Shown: positions 26,563-36,109, counted from the first letter of the stretch. The stretch is 64,000 bases of DNA from Natronococcus sp. A-GB1 (GCF_029688845.1 NZ_JARUKW010000004.1:184010-248009); one strand, 5' to 3'. Numbers and translations: made by a program. The notes: generated from the letters alone by a model not told the origin.

Positions 26563-27090
26563 ATGACCAACCAGGAGCTCATCGACGCCCTGCGTGCGGC
26601 CGACGCCGTCCAGTTCGGCGAGTTCGAACTCTCCCACGGCGGCAAAAGCGAGTACTACGTCGACAAGTACCTCTTCGAGACTGATCCCAACTGTCTCGAG
26701 GCGATCGCCGAAGCGTTCGCCGAGCGACTCGAGCCCGACGACAAGCTCGCGGGCGTCGCCCTCGGCGCGGTTCCCCTGGCCGCGGCCACGAGCGTCGCGG
26801 CGGGGGCCCCCTACGTCATCGTCCGCAAGCAGCGCAAGGAGTACGGCACGTCCAACCTGGTCGAGGGCCGCCTCGAGGAAGGCGAGGAGGTCGTCGTCCT
26901 CGAGGACATCGTCACCACAGGAACGAGCCTGGTCGAGGCCGTCGAGGCGCTGCGCGAGGCGGGTGCGACCGTCGAGCGCGCGCTGGTCGTCGTCGACCGC
27001 CAGGAAGGGGGCCGCGAGACCGTCGAAGAGGCGGGCCTCGAGATGGAGGCGCTCGTGACGGCCGAGGAACTGCTGGCGGAGCGGGACTGA
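26563..27090 (+). CDS. pyrE: Orotate phosphoribosyltransferase
   Basis: A 175-aa enzyme that makes OMP from orotate and PRPP in pyrimidine synthesis. [19 protein letters not shown] is the orotate-side N-terminal element. [19 protein letters not shown] is the flexible loop with the Lys/Arg needed for catalysis, and [19 protein letters not shown] is the PRPP-binding signature. The length is normal for archaeal PyrE. It is monocistronic: the next gene on the strand starts 300 bp later. A second OPRT-like gene (GfcR) lies at 36107 but is a regulator. Confidence 0.92.
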   Translation: MTNQELIDALRAADAVQFGEFELSHGGKSEYYVDKYLFETDPNCLEAIAEAFAERLEPDDKLAGVALGAVPLAAATSVAAGAPYVIVRKQRKEYGTSNLVEGRLEEGEEVVVLEDIVTTGTSLVEAVEALREAGATVERALVVVDRQEGGRETVEEAGLEMEALVTAEELLAERD

Positions 27091-27389
27091 GGGCCTGCGA
27101 TCCGGTCTCCGTACCGATTCCGGTCGGGATCCGCGCGTACCCTCTTTTCGGACGGCGTTCGTTACCGTTCGGGCCGCGTATACGATCCGATCGCATCGCA
27201 ACCGTCGGTAGACGGTCGACAGTTCCAAAATACCACCTCGAGATCAGCCGTATACATCCTTCATCAATACTTCATACATATTGCGATAGTGGCGCACGAT
27301 AATACCAACTATTACTAGAATAGAGGGTTTTTGTATGGAAATCTTTTGCAAGACGAGAGTTTTTCTGCACAATCGGTCTCCTAGCGGTG

Positions 27390-29462
27390 ATGGTATCGCG
27401 ACTGCGCGGTTTCGTCTGGTATGCAGCGGTGGCCTCGATGCTGGCCGGTATCGTCGGTAAAGGAGCGGGATGGGAAGCGGGCAGTGCAATCCTCATCGTG
27501 GGCGGAACCGTCCTCGGTGGCCTAACGATCGCCGCTGCGTGGCTACGAACTCGGTACGGCGCGGTTCGACCCGTAGGCGGCGTCGCCGCCCTCGTCGGCG
27601 GTCCGCTGGTGTTGTTCGTATCGGCAGGAATCACTGGCGGCGTGCTGCCACCGGAGCTCTCGATTTCTCAGCGCATGGCCGCGCTCGCGCTGGGAGTACA
27701 GGCGTTTCTCTTCGCCATCAACGTCCATCCGCTTGGCGCTTCCCGAAGCACCCGATGGCTGGTCCCCGTGACGGGTCATACGACTATGTTTGCCGGCATG
27801 ACGCTAGTCCTCGGTGTGGGACCGTTTGATCCGAGCGCGGCGCTTATCATGTACGCGACCGGCTTCGCGTCGCTTATCCTCCACACGTTCTGGATGCGCC
27901 AGATCGCCGACGACACGCCGCCCGAGCCCGACACGATGTCCCGGTGGGAGGCAGGACTACTCATCTCCCTCATCGTCGGACTGATCGGTGCCGCAGCGAC
28001 CGGTTTTACCGTTCCCGCCGGCGAGCTGACGCTTCCGTCGCCGCTCGCGCGATCGGCCGCGGTCGCGGCCGGCGGTGCGGCGGTCCTCAGCTTCGGTATC
28101 CTCGGTCGCCCGCCCTCGCCACCGGACCTGCTCGAGCCACTCACCGGTACCGTCGTCACCGTCCTCAAGCACGGCGCGACCCTCATCATCCTGCTGAACG
28201 CGTTGCTGCTGGCGGTATTCCTCGTCGCCACGCCGGTGTTCGTCTGGGCGGTCGTCGCGTTTCTCGGCTGGCTCCTTCTCGTCACCACGATCGAGTATCT
28301 GCAGACCGCATACGCTCACAGACGGCGACAGCGACCGTCATCCGATCCACCCTCGCTGTCCGAAGACCCGCCCGTCACCGTGGTGGTCACCGCCGCCTTC
28401 GAGGCGGACGTGTTACCGGAGAGCCTCTCGACGAACCTCGAGGTGCTCGACGGCCTCCCGTTTCTCGTCGTTCCGGCGGCGAAGTCCGACGACGGCACTG
28501 TAGCGATCGCCCGCGAGTACGCAGCGACCCACGACCGACTCCGCGTGGTAGAGGGCACGTCGGGATCGAAGGCAGGGGATCTCAACCAGGCGTGGTCACA
28601 CGTAAACACGCCGTACGCACTCATCCTGGACGCCGACGAGACCATCGGGCTCGAGTCCGTCGCGCGCGGAGTCGAGATTCTGCGCGAGCGCTCCGAGGTG
28701 GGTGTGGTCCAGGGGCGGAAAGCGGCGTCCCACCCAGGCACGGACGCCTTCTCGCGGTACGTGAGCGTCGAACGACAGCACAGCACCTGGATCGACCACC
28801 CGTTCATGGACGATATCTTCGGTGCGGGACACTTCGGCGGATCGATAGCCCTCTTTCGCCGCGAGGTTCCCCGGGCGGTCGACGGCTGGGACCCGGACGC
28901 GCTCACCGAGGACATCGACTTCACGCTCCGGCTCTACAGCGAAACCGACTGGGTGGTCGAGTACACGGCCGACATGGTGGGGTGGGAGCTCCATCCCGCG
29001 ACCGTTCGGGCGCTGGTGCGCCAGCGTGTCCGATGGGCCCGCGGCTGGGTACAGGCTTCGATACGGCACTTCGGGGACATTCTCCGATCCCGACGAGAAC
29101 TAGGCTGGCGCCGAACCCTGGGGATCGAGTGGCTGTTGTTCACTTCGATAAGCGCGCCGGTGTCGACGGTCTTCCCGATCCTCATGATCCTCTGGTTCGT
29201 GGGTTTCGCGCCGCCGTTGCCGCTCTACGCGGCGATCGCGCTCGGGTTGTTCATGCTGCCCGCTCGCGTCGTTTCCTTCGGCTACGCGGCGCTGTGCGAT
29301 CCGGAGATCCCGTTCCCGACCACGCCGAAGCGCGTTGGCGAGGTGATCGCCTACGCGAATCTCTGGGTCCTGTTCGGCTGGTTCGTCCAACTGCACGCGC
29401 TGTACCTCCAGCTCGCGGGTGCGCCACGACTGTGGTACGTAACGGAGAAATCGACGGAGTAG
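27390..29462 (+). CDS. Processive family 2 glycosyltransferase, multi-pass membrane protein
   Basis: A 690-aa membrane enzyme that probably polymerises a surface polysaccharide. About nine hydrophobic segments fill residues 1-310 (for example AGSAILIVGGTVLGGLTIAA, WLVPVTGHTTMFAGMTLVLG, GATLIILLNALLLAVFLVA). The GT2 domain spans about 325-540: VTVVVTAAFEADVLPES, the D-x-D motif in YALILDADETIG, TEDIDFTLRLY and the processive-enzyme Q-x-x-R-W in LVRQRVRWARGWVQ. Further membrane helices follow. Cellulose- and hyaluronan-synthase-like proteins share this arrangement, but the extended N-terminal membrane part is unusual. GTG 27387 is immediately before the chosen ATG and could also serve as start. 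It stands alone with an AT-rich 300-bp upstream region. Confidence 0.85.
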   Translation: MVSRLRGFVWYAAVASMLAGIVGKGAGWEAGSAILIVGGTVLGGLTIAAAWLRTRYGAVRPVGGVAALVGGPLVLFVSAGITGGVLPPELSISQRMAALALGVQAFLFAINVHPLGASRSTRWLVPVTGHTTMFAGMTLVLGVGPFDPSAALIMYATGFASLILHTFWMRQIADDTPPEPDTMSRWEAGLLISLIVGLIGAAATGFTVPAGELTLPSPLARSAAVAAGGAAVLSFGILGRPPSPPDLLEPLTGTVVTVLKHGATLIILLNALLLAVFLVATPVFVWAVVAFLGWLLLVTTIEYLQTAYAHRRRQRPSSDPPSLSEDPPVTVVVTAAFEADVLPESLSTNLEVLDGLPFLVVPAAKSDDGTVAIAREYAATHDRLRVVEGTSGSKAGDLNQAWSHVNTPYALILDADETIGLESVARGVEILRERSEVGVVQGRKAASHPGTDAFSRYVSVERQHSTWIDHPFMDDIFGAGHFGGSIALFRREVPRAVDGWDPDALTEDIDFTLRLYSETDWVVEYTADMVGWELHPATVRALVRQRVRWARGWVQASIRHFGDILRSRRELGWRRTLGIEWLLFTSISAPVSTVFPILMILWFVGFAPPLPLYAAIALGLFMLPARVVSFGYAALCDPEIPFPTTPKRVGEVIAYANLWVLFGWFVQLHALYLQLAGAPRLWYVTEKSTE

Positions 29463-29536
29463 GATACGGATCGGACGAGAGAGAGTCGACCGCTTCCGCC
29501 GCCCGTCGATCCCGAACCGATCGACCGTGCGTCGAA

Positions 29537-30178
29537 TTACTGTCCGTAGGACTCGAACTTCTCAAGCACTGTCTCTAACTGCTCGTCGGAGAGCCGTCGG
29601 GGCTCGAGACCAGCCGAACGCGTCTCGAGATACAGTCGAGCCAGACTCTCGACGTGGTGGGTGTTCTCGAGGGCCGCCTCGAGGTCGGGCGCCGTCACGA
29701 CGAGCCCGTGGTTCTCGATGAACGAGGCGGTCGAGCCAGCCTCGTCCATCGCTTCGACGATGTTCGCGGCCAGTTGATCGGAGCCGTAGGGGGCGTACTC
29801 GGCGACGGGAACCTCCTTGCCGACCGCGACGATCATGTAGTGGATCGGCGGCAGTGGCTGGTGGGCGACCGCAAGCGCCGTCGACCACGGGGAGTGAGTG
29901 TGGACGATGGCGCCGACGTCCTCGCGGCGGTAGATCGCGCTGTGCATCGGCACCTCGCTGCTGGGGGCCATCTCGCCCTCGCGCTGCTCGCCGTCGACGC
30001 CGACCACGGGCGTCTCGGTGACGTCGAAGCTGTCGTAGGGGACCCCCGTCGGCGTGATCGCGAACGCGTCGCCGTCGGTGCCCTCGCGGACGCTCAGATT
30101 CCCCGTCCGCGCGGGGGTCAGTTCGGCCAGCTCGGCGGCGTGTGCGACAACCTGTCGGCGCTCGGACTCGAGGATCAC
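29537..30178 (-). CDS. Class II aldolase/adducin family protein (FucA-like)
   Basis: A 213-aa zinc aldolase of the L-fuculose-phosphate aldolase family. [17 protein letters not shown] provides the His-x-His zinc pair, [16 protein letters not shown] the third His, and [18 protein letters not shown] the catalytic Glu region. [12 protein letters not shown] is the phosphate-binding N-terminal element. Start GTG 30178 forms a GTGA overlap with the stop of the HAD gene, so translation is coupled. Substrate (fuculose-, rhamnulose- or another sugar phosphate) is unknown; the HAD partner may supply or remove a phosphate (inference). Confidence 0.88.
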   Translation of the reverse strand: MILESERRQVVAHAAELAELTPARTGNLSVREGTDGDAFAITPTGVPYDSFDVTETPVVGVDGEQREGEMAPSSEVPMHSAIYRREDVGAIVHTHSPWSTALAVAHQPLPPIHYMIVAVGKEVPVAEYAPYGSDQLAANIVEAMDEAGSTASFIENHGLVVTAPDLEAALENTHHVESLARLYLETRSAGLEPRRLSDEQLETVLEKFESYGQ

Positions 30179-30876
30179 AGTACCAGCTCCGTTAGCTCCC
30201 CGAAGGCATCTATCCTGTGGTCGGGTTGTCGCCGTCCCTCGAGCGACTCGTCGGGCTCGGCGTTCCACAGCACCGTCTCGAGGCCGACCGCGTTGGCACC
30301 CACGATGTCCGCGCCGACGTTGTCGCCGACCATCACCGCCTCCGAGACGCGTCGGTCCACCCGGGCCAGCGGCAGGGTGAACATGACCGAACCCGGCTTC
30401 TCCCGACCCGTCTCCTCCGAAGTGACCAGAACGTCGATGTACTCTTCGAGTCCAAGTTGCTCGACCTTCGCGAGCTGGATACGGGTCGTCAGGTTGGTCG
30501 TGATCGCGACGTCCACCAGTTCACTCCGGAGGGTCTCGAGGGTCTCCTCGACGCCCGGAAAGAGTTCCATCTCCTCGAGGTACCCCTCCCAGAACGCCTC
30601 GCCGAGCGCCAGGGCGTCGCCAGCCCGGGGCTCGCCGGTGTGTTCTTCCACCGCGCGCTTGAAGTAGATGAACCGTTCGTGGGTCGCTGCGGTGCCGGAG
30701 AGTTCGCGTTTCACCTCCCGACGGCCGGTCTGATAGAACTCGTCGAACGCGGTCGCGTCGAAGTCGTAGCCCAGATCGGAGGCTGTCTCGCGGGCCGCCT
30801 CGAGGCCGGCGTCCCGACACGGCGCGTACGGATAGAGCGTGTCGTCGAGGTCGAAGAGCACGACGTTGGCTGTCAT
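30175..30876 (-). CDS. HAD superfamily hydrolase
   Basis: A 233-aa phosphatase-like protein with all HAD motifs: [13 protein letters not shown] (motif I, nucleophile Asp), [11 protein letters not shown] (motif II), [11 protein letters not shown] (motif III Lys) and [18 protein letters not shown] (motif IV). The cap is helical. The YPY-type motif I is common in haloarchaeal HAD phosphatases and in (S)-2-haloacid dehalogenase relatives. It overlaps the downstream aldolase gene by 4 nt, implying a shared pathway. The substrate is unknown. Confidence 0.88.
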   Translation of the reverse strand: MTANVVLFDLDDTLYPYAPCRDAGLEAARETASDLGYDFDATAFDEFYQTGRREVKRELSGTAATHERFIYFKRAVEEHTGEPRAGDALALGEAFWEGYLEEMELFPGVEETLETLRSELVDVAITTNLTTRIQLAKVEQLGLEEYIDVLVTSEETGREKPGSVMFTLPLARVDRRVSEAVMVGDNVGADIVGANAVGLETVLWNAEPDESLEGRRQPDHRIDAFGELTELVL

Positions 30877-30932
30877 ACGCTACCCGTTACGGTCGAGGTG
30901 GAAACGAGTACCGGTCCGTGCGAAGCAGCGTC

Positions 30933-31682
30933 TTACCCGCTCCCCGAGTCCACGTCGTAGCACTCGTCGAAGAACGCGACCTCGAGATCAACCGTTCGCC
31001 GAAACAGTCGCTCGACTCGTGCCTGTCGTCGTGTCGAGCACTCTGCTCCGACCGTATCCAGCTGGTCGCGGAGCTCGTCGACGAACGCGACGAACGACGG
31101 CACCGCGTGGAGGTCGATCCACTCGGCGTAGTAGAACGGGAGGTCGGCCCCGTCGCTGGGCGGTTCGGTGTCGGGATCGCCATACTCCGCTGCGACTGCG
31201 GTCGCCCACTCGCGGTAGATCCACTCCGCGGGGACGAGCACGGCCAGCGTCTCGGCGTACCCGCCCTCGCGGGCGGCCCGTCCAAGCAGGTCGACCAGCG
31301 CGGCCGCGGTCGGCGAGGGGTCCGGATCGCTCCAGCGGGTATCGGGAACGTTCAGCGCGTCGAACGACCGTTGGAAGTAGTCGTTTTCGGTACCAGTGAC
31401 GGTCTCGAGGAACTCGATCAGCGGCCGCTTGGCCTCGATCCCCGGCGCCTGTCCGACCGCGAAGCCGAAGGTGCCGACCAGCGCCTCGAGAAAGGCGTAG
31501 TCCTGCACGAGGTAGGTCGCGTAGGCGTCCGTCTCGAGCGTTCCCGCACCGAGTTCGCGGGTGAACGGGTGCGTCACCGCGTCGGTCCACGCCGGCTCCG
31601 AGCGCTCCCGAAGCCAGTCGGTAAACCGGGGTTCGTCGACGCCAGCGGCGTACTCGTCGTAGCTGGCGGGGACGTCGCTCAC
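30933..31682 (-). CDS. TenA family protein, Glu-type (TenA_E-like)
   Basis: A 249-aa helical TenA/thiaminase II-fold protein. FTRELGAGTLETDAYATYLV and FYYAEWIDLHAVPSFVAFVDEL are family elements. At the position of the catalytic Cys of TenA_C enzymes this protein has LAVLVPAEWIYREWA, with A-E in place of the usual P-C, as in TenA_E enzymes linked to pyrimidine (HMP) salvage from degraded thiamine. Start GTG 31682 overlaps the stop of the upstream TenA gene (GTGA, 4 nt). The protein is clearly divergent from its neighbour, so this is not a recent duplication. Confidence 0.85.
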   Translation of the reverse strand: MSDVPASYDEYAAGVDEPRFTDWLRERSEPAWTDAVTHPFTRELGAGTLETDAYATYLVQDYAFLEALVGTFGFAVGQAPGIEAKRPLIEFLETVTGTENDYFQRSFDALNVPDTRWSDPDPSPTAAALVDLLGRAAREGGYAETLAVLVPAEWIYREWATAVAAEYGDPDTEPPSDGADLPFYYAEWIDLHAVPSFVAFVDELRDQLDTVGAECSTRRQARVERLFRRTVDLEVAFFDECYDVDSGSG

Positions 31683-32338
31683 AGCTCCCACCCCTCCCGT
31701 GTGTAGGCCATCTCCCAGAATCGGTACTCGAGTTTGGCGCTCGTCAGGAACGCCTCGCGCATCGCCTCGTGCTCGCCGGGGTAGCGTTCGCCGCAGCGAT
31801 CGACGAACTCGCGACACCAGTCGGTCGCCTCCCGGAACTCGTCGCTCGTGTACATCTCGATAAACGGCGTGTAGCGGTGTTCCTCGGTCGCGAGGTCAGC
31901 CATGTGCTCGGCGACGTCGAGGTACCCCTGCATACAGGGGTACAGCGCCCCGGCGATCTCGGCGATCGAGCCCTCGTGGGCCGTTCGCACGAGAAAGCTC
32001 GTGTACGCGACGCAGGTCGGGGCCTTCTCGACGCGCTCGAGTTCCTCGACCGAGATTCCGTAATCGGCGGCGAACTCACGGTGGAGATCCATCTCGTGGT
32101 CCAGCACCTGGTGGGCGACGCCGAGCAGATGGGTCATCGTCGCCTCGTCGCGAGCCTTCCCGCCCGCGATCGAGAACAGCCGCGCGTAGTCCAGGAGATA
32201 TCGGTAGTCCTGTTTCACCCAGTGTTCGAACGCGTCCTCGTCGAGCGTCCCCTCGGCGAGTTCGACCACGAAGGGATGCTCGAGCTGTGCCTCCCAGACG
32301 TGACTGCCGTGCTCGAGGAGGTCGTCGCTGAAAGCCAT
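31679..32338 (-). CDS. tenA: Aminopyrimidine aminohydrolase/thiaminase II (TenA, Cys-type)
   Basis: A 219-aa TenA protein that hydrolyses aminomethyl-pyrimidine to HMP (thiamine salvage). It keeps the catalytic cysteine in the family motif EIAGALYPCMQGYLD. Other conserved parts are HPFVVELAEGTLDEDAFEHW, WVKQDYRYLLDYARLF, CVAYTSFLVRTAHEGS and a C-terminal YRFWEMAY. Start ATG 32338 (MAFSDDLLEHGSHVWEAQL); the extra N-terminal open frame is unsupported. It is the first gene of a two-gene TenA operon with 4-nt overlap. No other thiamine genes or THI-box candidate were recognised nearby. Confidence 0.9.
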   Translation of the reverse strand: MAFSDDLLEHGSHVWEAQLEHPFVVELAEGTLDEDAFEHWVKQDYRYLLDYARLFSIAGGKARDEATMTHLLGVAHQVLDHEMDLHREFAADYGISVEELERVEKAPTCVAYTSFLVRTAHEGSIAEIAGALYPCMQGYLDVAEHMADLATEEHRYTPFIEMYTSDEFREATDWCREFVDRCGERYPGEHEAMREAFLTSAKLEYRFWEMAYTREGWEL

Positions 32339-32485
32339 CGGCGGTAGTTCGATCCGAGCGGAGATATAATTGGCGAATACCACCTAATAATACACGTGAC
32401 CGTCTGCGGATTTGCCGTCGTTGGCGGGGCATCGATACCGATTGCTCGAGGCCCGGTGCGATCCGAGCGCACACCATCACAACGC

Positions 32486-32655
32486 TTTTATCCCGCTCGA
32501 GACAACTTGTATCCACGATGGTAGGTGTCCGCTTTACAGGGGCTCTCGCCCGCTTCTAACCACTACCTACCGCTCGGCGTGTCGATCCACCGGCGAGCGG
32601 TGTGCGCGGACGCCCGTCCGAACTTCTCACCGAAGTTCCCCAACCGATTACAGCC
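32486..32655 (+). promoter_or_regulatory. thrS promoter and leader with a possible 13-aa leaderless ORF
   Basis: TTTTAT at 32486-32491 is a TATA element. About 30 bp further on, at the expected transcript start, an ATG (32518) opens MVGVRFTGALARF, stopped by TAA at 32557-32559. thrS begins only at 32656, so the mRNA leader would be about 140 nt. Short complementary segments (GGTAGGT at 32520-32526 and ACCTACC near 32567-32573) could pair across the mini-ORF. Control of ThrRS by attenuation or translation of this ORF is inference. Confidence 0.4.
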
Positions 32656-34605
32656 ATGTCAGAATCAGATTCACAGCAACGGATAGCGGTCGTACTGCCA
32701 GACGGATCCGAACTCGAGGTCGACGCCGGCGCGACGGTCGAGGACTGCGCCTACGAGATCGGGCCCGGGCTCGGAAGCGACACCGTCGCAGGCAAGCTCG
32801 ACGGCGAGCTCGTCGCCAAGGAAGAGTCCGTCTACGACGGTGCCGAACTCGAGATCGTCACCGACGGCTCCGAGGAGTACCTGCGCGTGATGCGCCACTC
32901 GGCCTCGCACTGCCTCGCGCAGGCGGTCGAGCGACTGTACGACGACGAGGAGGTCAAGCTCGCGATCGGCCCGCCGACCGACGAGGGCTTCTATTATGAC
33001 TTCGATAACCTCGAGATCGACGAAGCGGACCTCGCGGAGCTCGAACACGAGATCGAGGAGATCGTCGCCGAGGACTACGATATCGAGCGCGAGGACGTCT
33101 CGATCGAGGAGGCCGAGGGAAGGCTGGCCGACGAACCCTACAAGCTCGAGCTGCTCGAGGAGCTCGCCGAGGAGGGAGACACCGTGAGCTTCTACAAACA
33201 GGGCGAGTGGGAGGACCTCTGTGCCGGGCCCCACGTCGACTCGACGGGCGAGATCGGCGTCGTCAAACTGCTCGAGATCGCGGGCGCCTACTGGCGCGGC
33301 GACGAGGAAAACGAGATGCAGACGCGCATCTACGGCACGGCCTTCGAGGAGGAAAGCGACCTCGAGAGCTTCCTCGAGCGCAAGGAGGAAGCCGAGAAAC
33401 GGGACCACCGCCGAATCGGCTCGGAGATGAACCTGTTCTCGATCCAGGACGTCACCGGCCCCGGACTGCCGCTGTATCACCCCGCCGGCAAGACGGTGCT
33501 GAAGGAGCTCGAGGGCTTCGTCGAGGACCTCAACGAGGACGCGGGCTACGACTACGTCGAGACGCCCCACGTGTTCAAGACGGATCTCTGGCACCGCTCG
33601 GGCCACTACGAGAACTACGCCGACGATATGTTCATCTTCGACGTCGGCGACGACGAGTTCGGCCTGAAGCCGATGAACTGTCCGGGCCACGCCGCCATCT
33701 TCCAGGACCAGTCCTGGTCGTACCGCGATCTGCCGATCCGCTACGCGGAGAACGGGAAGGTCTACCGCAAGGAACAGCGCGGCGAGCTGTCGGGACTGTC
33801 GCGAGTCTGGGCGTTTACGATCGACGACGGCCACCTGTTCATCCGCCCCGACCAGATCCGCAGCGAGGTCGAGGAGATCATGGACATGATCACGGAGGTC
33901 CTCGAGACGTTCGACCTCGACTACGAGATGGCGCTGGCAACGAGACCCGAGAAGTCCGTCGGCAGCGACGAGATCTGGGACCGCGCCGAGGACCAACTCG
34001 AGGAAGTCCTCGAGGCCCGCGCCCACGAGTACGAGATCGAGGAGGGCGACGGCGCCTTCTACGGACCGAAAATCGACTTCGCGTTCGAGGACGCGATCGG
34101 GCGCTCCTGGGACGGCCCCACGGTCCAGCTCGACTTCAACATGCCCGAGCGCTTCGATCTGGACTACGTCGGCGAGGACAACGAACAGCACCAGCCCGTG
34201 ATGATTCACCGCGCGCTGTACGGCAGCTACGAGCGGTTCTTCATGATGCTCATCGAGCACTTCGAGGGCCGGTTCCCGCTGTGGCTTGCGCCCGAGCAAG
34301 TTCGCGTGCTGCCGATTTCGGACGACAACCTCGGCTACGCCCACCGCGTTGCAAACGAGTTCGAGGAGTTCCGCGTCGAGGTCGACCAGCGCGACAGCAC
34401 CTTGGAACGGAAGATCCGGGCGGCCCACGACGACCGGGTCCCCTACCAGATCATCGTCGGCGACAACGAGGAGGACGACGGCAACATCTCGGTGCGAGAC
34501 CGCTTCGAGGACCAGGAGTACGACGTCGAGATCGACTCGTTCAGAGAGCACCTCGAGACTGAACGCGCAGAGAAGCGTTCCGAACCCGACTTCCTGCAGG
34601 GCTGA
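32656..34605 (+). CDS. thrS: Threonine-tRNA ligase (bacterial-type domain order)
   Basis: A 649-aa class II aminoacyl-tRNA synthetase. The N-terminal TGS domain (about 8-70) is followed by the second editing domain: [15 protein letters not shown] and GFYYDFDN, with a later [11 protein letters not shown]. The catalytic core contains [47 protein letters not shown] and [17 protein letters not shown]. The anticodon domain follows near [21 protein letters not shown] plus SAD editing domains are the bacterial/eukaryal layout rather than the typical archaeal one with its own editing domain. The start ATG 32656 follows a long leader; an in-frame GTG at 32602 is possible but less likely. Confidence 0.95.
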   Translation: MSESDSQQRIAVVLPDGSELEVDAGATVEDCAYEIGPGLGSDTVAGKLDGELVAKEESVYDGAELEIVTDGSEEYLRVMRHSASHCLAQAVERLYDDEEVKLAIGPPTDEGFYYDFDNLEIDEADLAELEHEIEEIVAEDYDIEREDVSIEEAEGRLADEPYKLELLEELAEEGDTVSFYKQGEWEDLCAGPHVDSTGEIGVVKLLEIAGAYWRGDEENEMQTRIYGTAFEEESDLESFLERKEEAEKRDHRRIGSEMNLFSIQDVTGPGLPLYHPAGKTVLKELEGFVEDLNEDAGYDYVETPHVFKTDLWHRSGHYENYADDMFIFDVGDDEFGLKPMNCPGHAAIFQDQSWSYRDLPIRYAENGKVYRKEQRGELSGLSRVWAFTIDDGHLFIRPDQIRSEVEEIMDMITEVLETFDLDYEMALATRPEKSVGSDEIWDRAEDQLEEVLEARAHEYEIEEGDGAFYGPKIDFAFEDAIGRSWDGPTVQLDFNMPERFDLDYVGEDNEQHQPVMIHRALYGSYERFFMMLIEHFEGRFPLWLAPEQVRVLPISDDNLGYAHRVANEFEEFRVEVDQRDSTLERKIRAAHDDRVPYQIIVGDNEEDDGNISVRDRFEDQEYDVEIDSFREHLETERAEKRSEPDFLQG

Positions 34606-34616
34606 CGAGAGCCCGG

Positions 34617-35219
34617 TCAGTTCGACGCGAACGCTCGTACGGTTTCTACGCTGACGAACCGAGGTACTCGCTCGGCGTAGCGTTCGTACTCCTCGCCGTA
34701 CTGCTTGCGGAGCCAGGGCTCCTCGGCGAGCGGGAGCAGGAGCCACCAGCCGACGTACACCGCACAGAGGACGGCGACGAACGCCGAGTTCGCGAGCAGC
34801 GCGAACCCGACGCTCGCGATAATGTAGCCGACGTACTGTGGATTTCGCGAGTAGCGGTACCAGCCGTCGGTTCGGAGCTTCCCGGTCAGGCCGACCGTCT
34901 CCTCACCCCCGAGATCCACCCCGGCAGCGATCGCGATCGCGAAACCGGGGACGACCAGCGCCAGTCCGACGAGCAGCGAGGGACCGTGGGGTGATCCGAG
35001 CGCGTTCCAGTCCGCGACGGCGACCAGCAGGAGACAGATCGTGAACGTCTGCGAGAGGGACCACTGGGCGTAGAATCGCCAGTCGCGCTCTCCCGGGGGC
35101 CAGTAGTGCGCCGCGCCGGCGGCGCTGGCGACGACGCCCGCGGCGTTAAGCGAGAGGGCACCGATCCCGACGGCAAACAGCGCGGGCGCCAGCGACTCGA
35201 GGGTGTTCCAGCCGAACAT
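34617..35219 (-). CDS. Isoprenylcysteine carboxyl methyltransferase-type membrane protein
   Basis: A 200-aa integral membrane methyltransferase (ICMT/PEMT superfamily). There are about five hydrophobic segments (SLAPALFAVGIGALSLNAAG, FTICLLLVAVADW, LLVGLALVVPGFAIAIAAG, VGYIIASVGFALLANSAFVA, VLCAVYVGWWLLLPLAEEP). The SAM-binding C-terminal motif is WYRYSRNPQYVGYI and later EEPWLRKQYGEEYERYAERV. Archaeal members may methylate lipids or small molecules; the substrate is not known. It converges on thrS with 11 bp between stops. Confidence 0.82.
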   Translation of the reverse strand: MFGWNTLESLAPALFAVGIGALSLNAAGVVASAAGAAHYWPPGERDWRFYAQWSLSQTFTICLLLVAVADWNALGSPHGPSLLVGLALVVPGFAIAIAAGVDLGGEETVGLTGKLRTDGWYRYSRNPQYVGYIIASVGFALLANSAFVAVLCAVYVGWWLLLPLAEEPWLRKQYGEEYERYAERVPRFVSVETVRAFASN

Positions 35220-35311
35220 AGCCGACGATTACGGGCGGACCTGCCTCGGCGTTCTCACGGATCCACTAGCGATTTTATAAGTGTTCGCGGGCCAGCTTCG
35301 AGGGGACCCGA

Positions 35312-36010
35312 ATGAAGTACCTCGAAGCTCGTCTCTCCCAGCCCGACGCGATGCTCCATCCGATGCAGCGGTTCATCCGGGAGAGCGAGGCGGTACGGTA
35401 TGAAGAGCTGCGGGCCTGGAACGTTGACGACCGGGAGCCGACCCTCGAGTACGAACTGTTCTACGTTGCGGGAGAGCGCGGTCCCTACGAGGACACCCTC
35501 GAGACGGTCGATTCGGTCCGCTGGTTCGACCTGACTCCCGTCGATGACAGCTCCTTCTACTGCTACATCTGTCAGGAGACCCGTGAGCAGGACGTTCGCT
35601 GGCGGCGGGCGTTCGCCGCGCTGGATCTCCTGGTGGTGCCGCCGATCGTCTACGACTCGACAGCGGCCTTCTCGATGACCGTCGTCGGCACCGGCGAGAA
35701 CCTGCGAGCGATGCTCGAGAACCTCCCGAAGGCGATCGACGTCACCGTGCGGACGGTCGGCGAGTACGATCGCCGTCACGCGCCACTCGTCGGCGATCTT
35801 ACCGACCGACAGCTCGAGGCGGTCGGGGCCGCGGTCGAGGTCGGCTACTTCGAGGTGCCCCGCGAGGGTGGGGTCGACGACGTCGCCGAGGTGCTCGACT
35901 GTGCCTCGAGCACGGCGGCGACGCTGCTACAGAAGGCCCAGGCGCGGGTCATGCGACGACTGGAGAGCCGCTACGGTCAGTCCTGCGAGCTCGACCGCCA
36001 CGGCCGCTGA
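35312..36010 (+). CDS. Bat-like HTH_10 transcriptional regulator
   Basis: A 232-aa haloarchaeal regulator. The N-terminal 150 residues form the bacterio-opsin activator-type ligand/associated domain (CYICQETREQDVRWRRAFA). The C-terminus is an HTH_10 helix-turn-helix: LTDRQLEAVGAAVEVGYFEV, then VAEVLDCASSTAATLLQKAQ as turn and recognition helix, ending MRRLESRYG. There is no PAS, GAF or receiver domain, unlike the larger Bat homologue at 41876. It stands in front of gfcR on the same strand 97 bp away, with a separate promoter apparent. Its targets are unknown. Confidence 0.87.
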   Translation: MKYLEARLSQPDAMLHPMQRFIRESEAVRYEELRAWNVDDREPTLEYELFYVAGERGPYEDTLETVDSVRWFDLTPVDDSSFYCYICQETREQDVRWRRAFAALDLLVVPPIVYDSTAAFSMTVVGTGENLRAMLENLPKAIDVTVRTVGEYDRRHAPLVGDLTDRQLEAVGAAVEVGYFEVPREGGVDDVAEVLDCASSTAATLLQKAQARVMRRLESRYGQSCELDRHGR

Positions 36011-36097
36011 ATCGCCTGCTCTCGTTTCCGGCGATACACACACGTGGTGTGAACACGCCACAAAATGAATCGAAATGCCCATACTTGCAGCATCGTG

Positions 36098-36109
36098 CAT
36101 ACTAGTATG
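36098..36109. promoter_or_regulatory. 12-bp perfect palindrome covering the gfcR start codon
   Basis: CATACTAGTATG at 36098-36109 reads the same on both strands, and its last three bases are the ATG of gfcR. An extra half-site-like CCATACTTG lies 18 bp upstream (36079-36087). This is where a dimeric regulator could block transcription start or leaderless translation; autoregulation by GfcR is inference. Confidence 0.5.
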
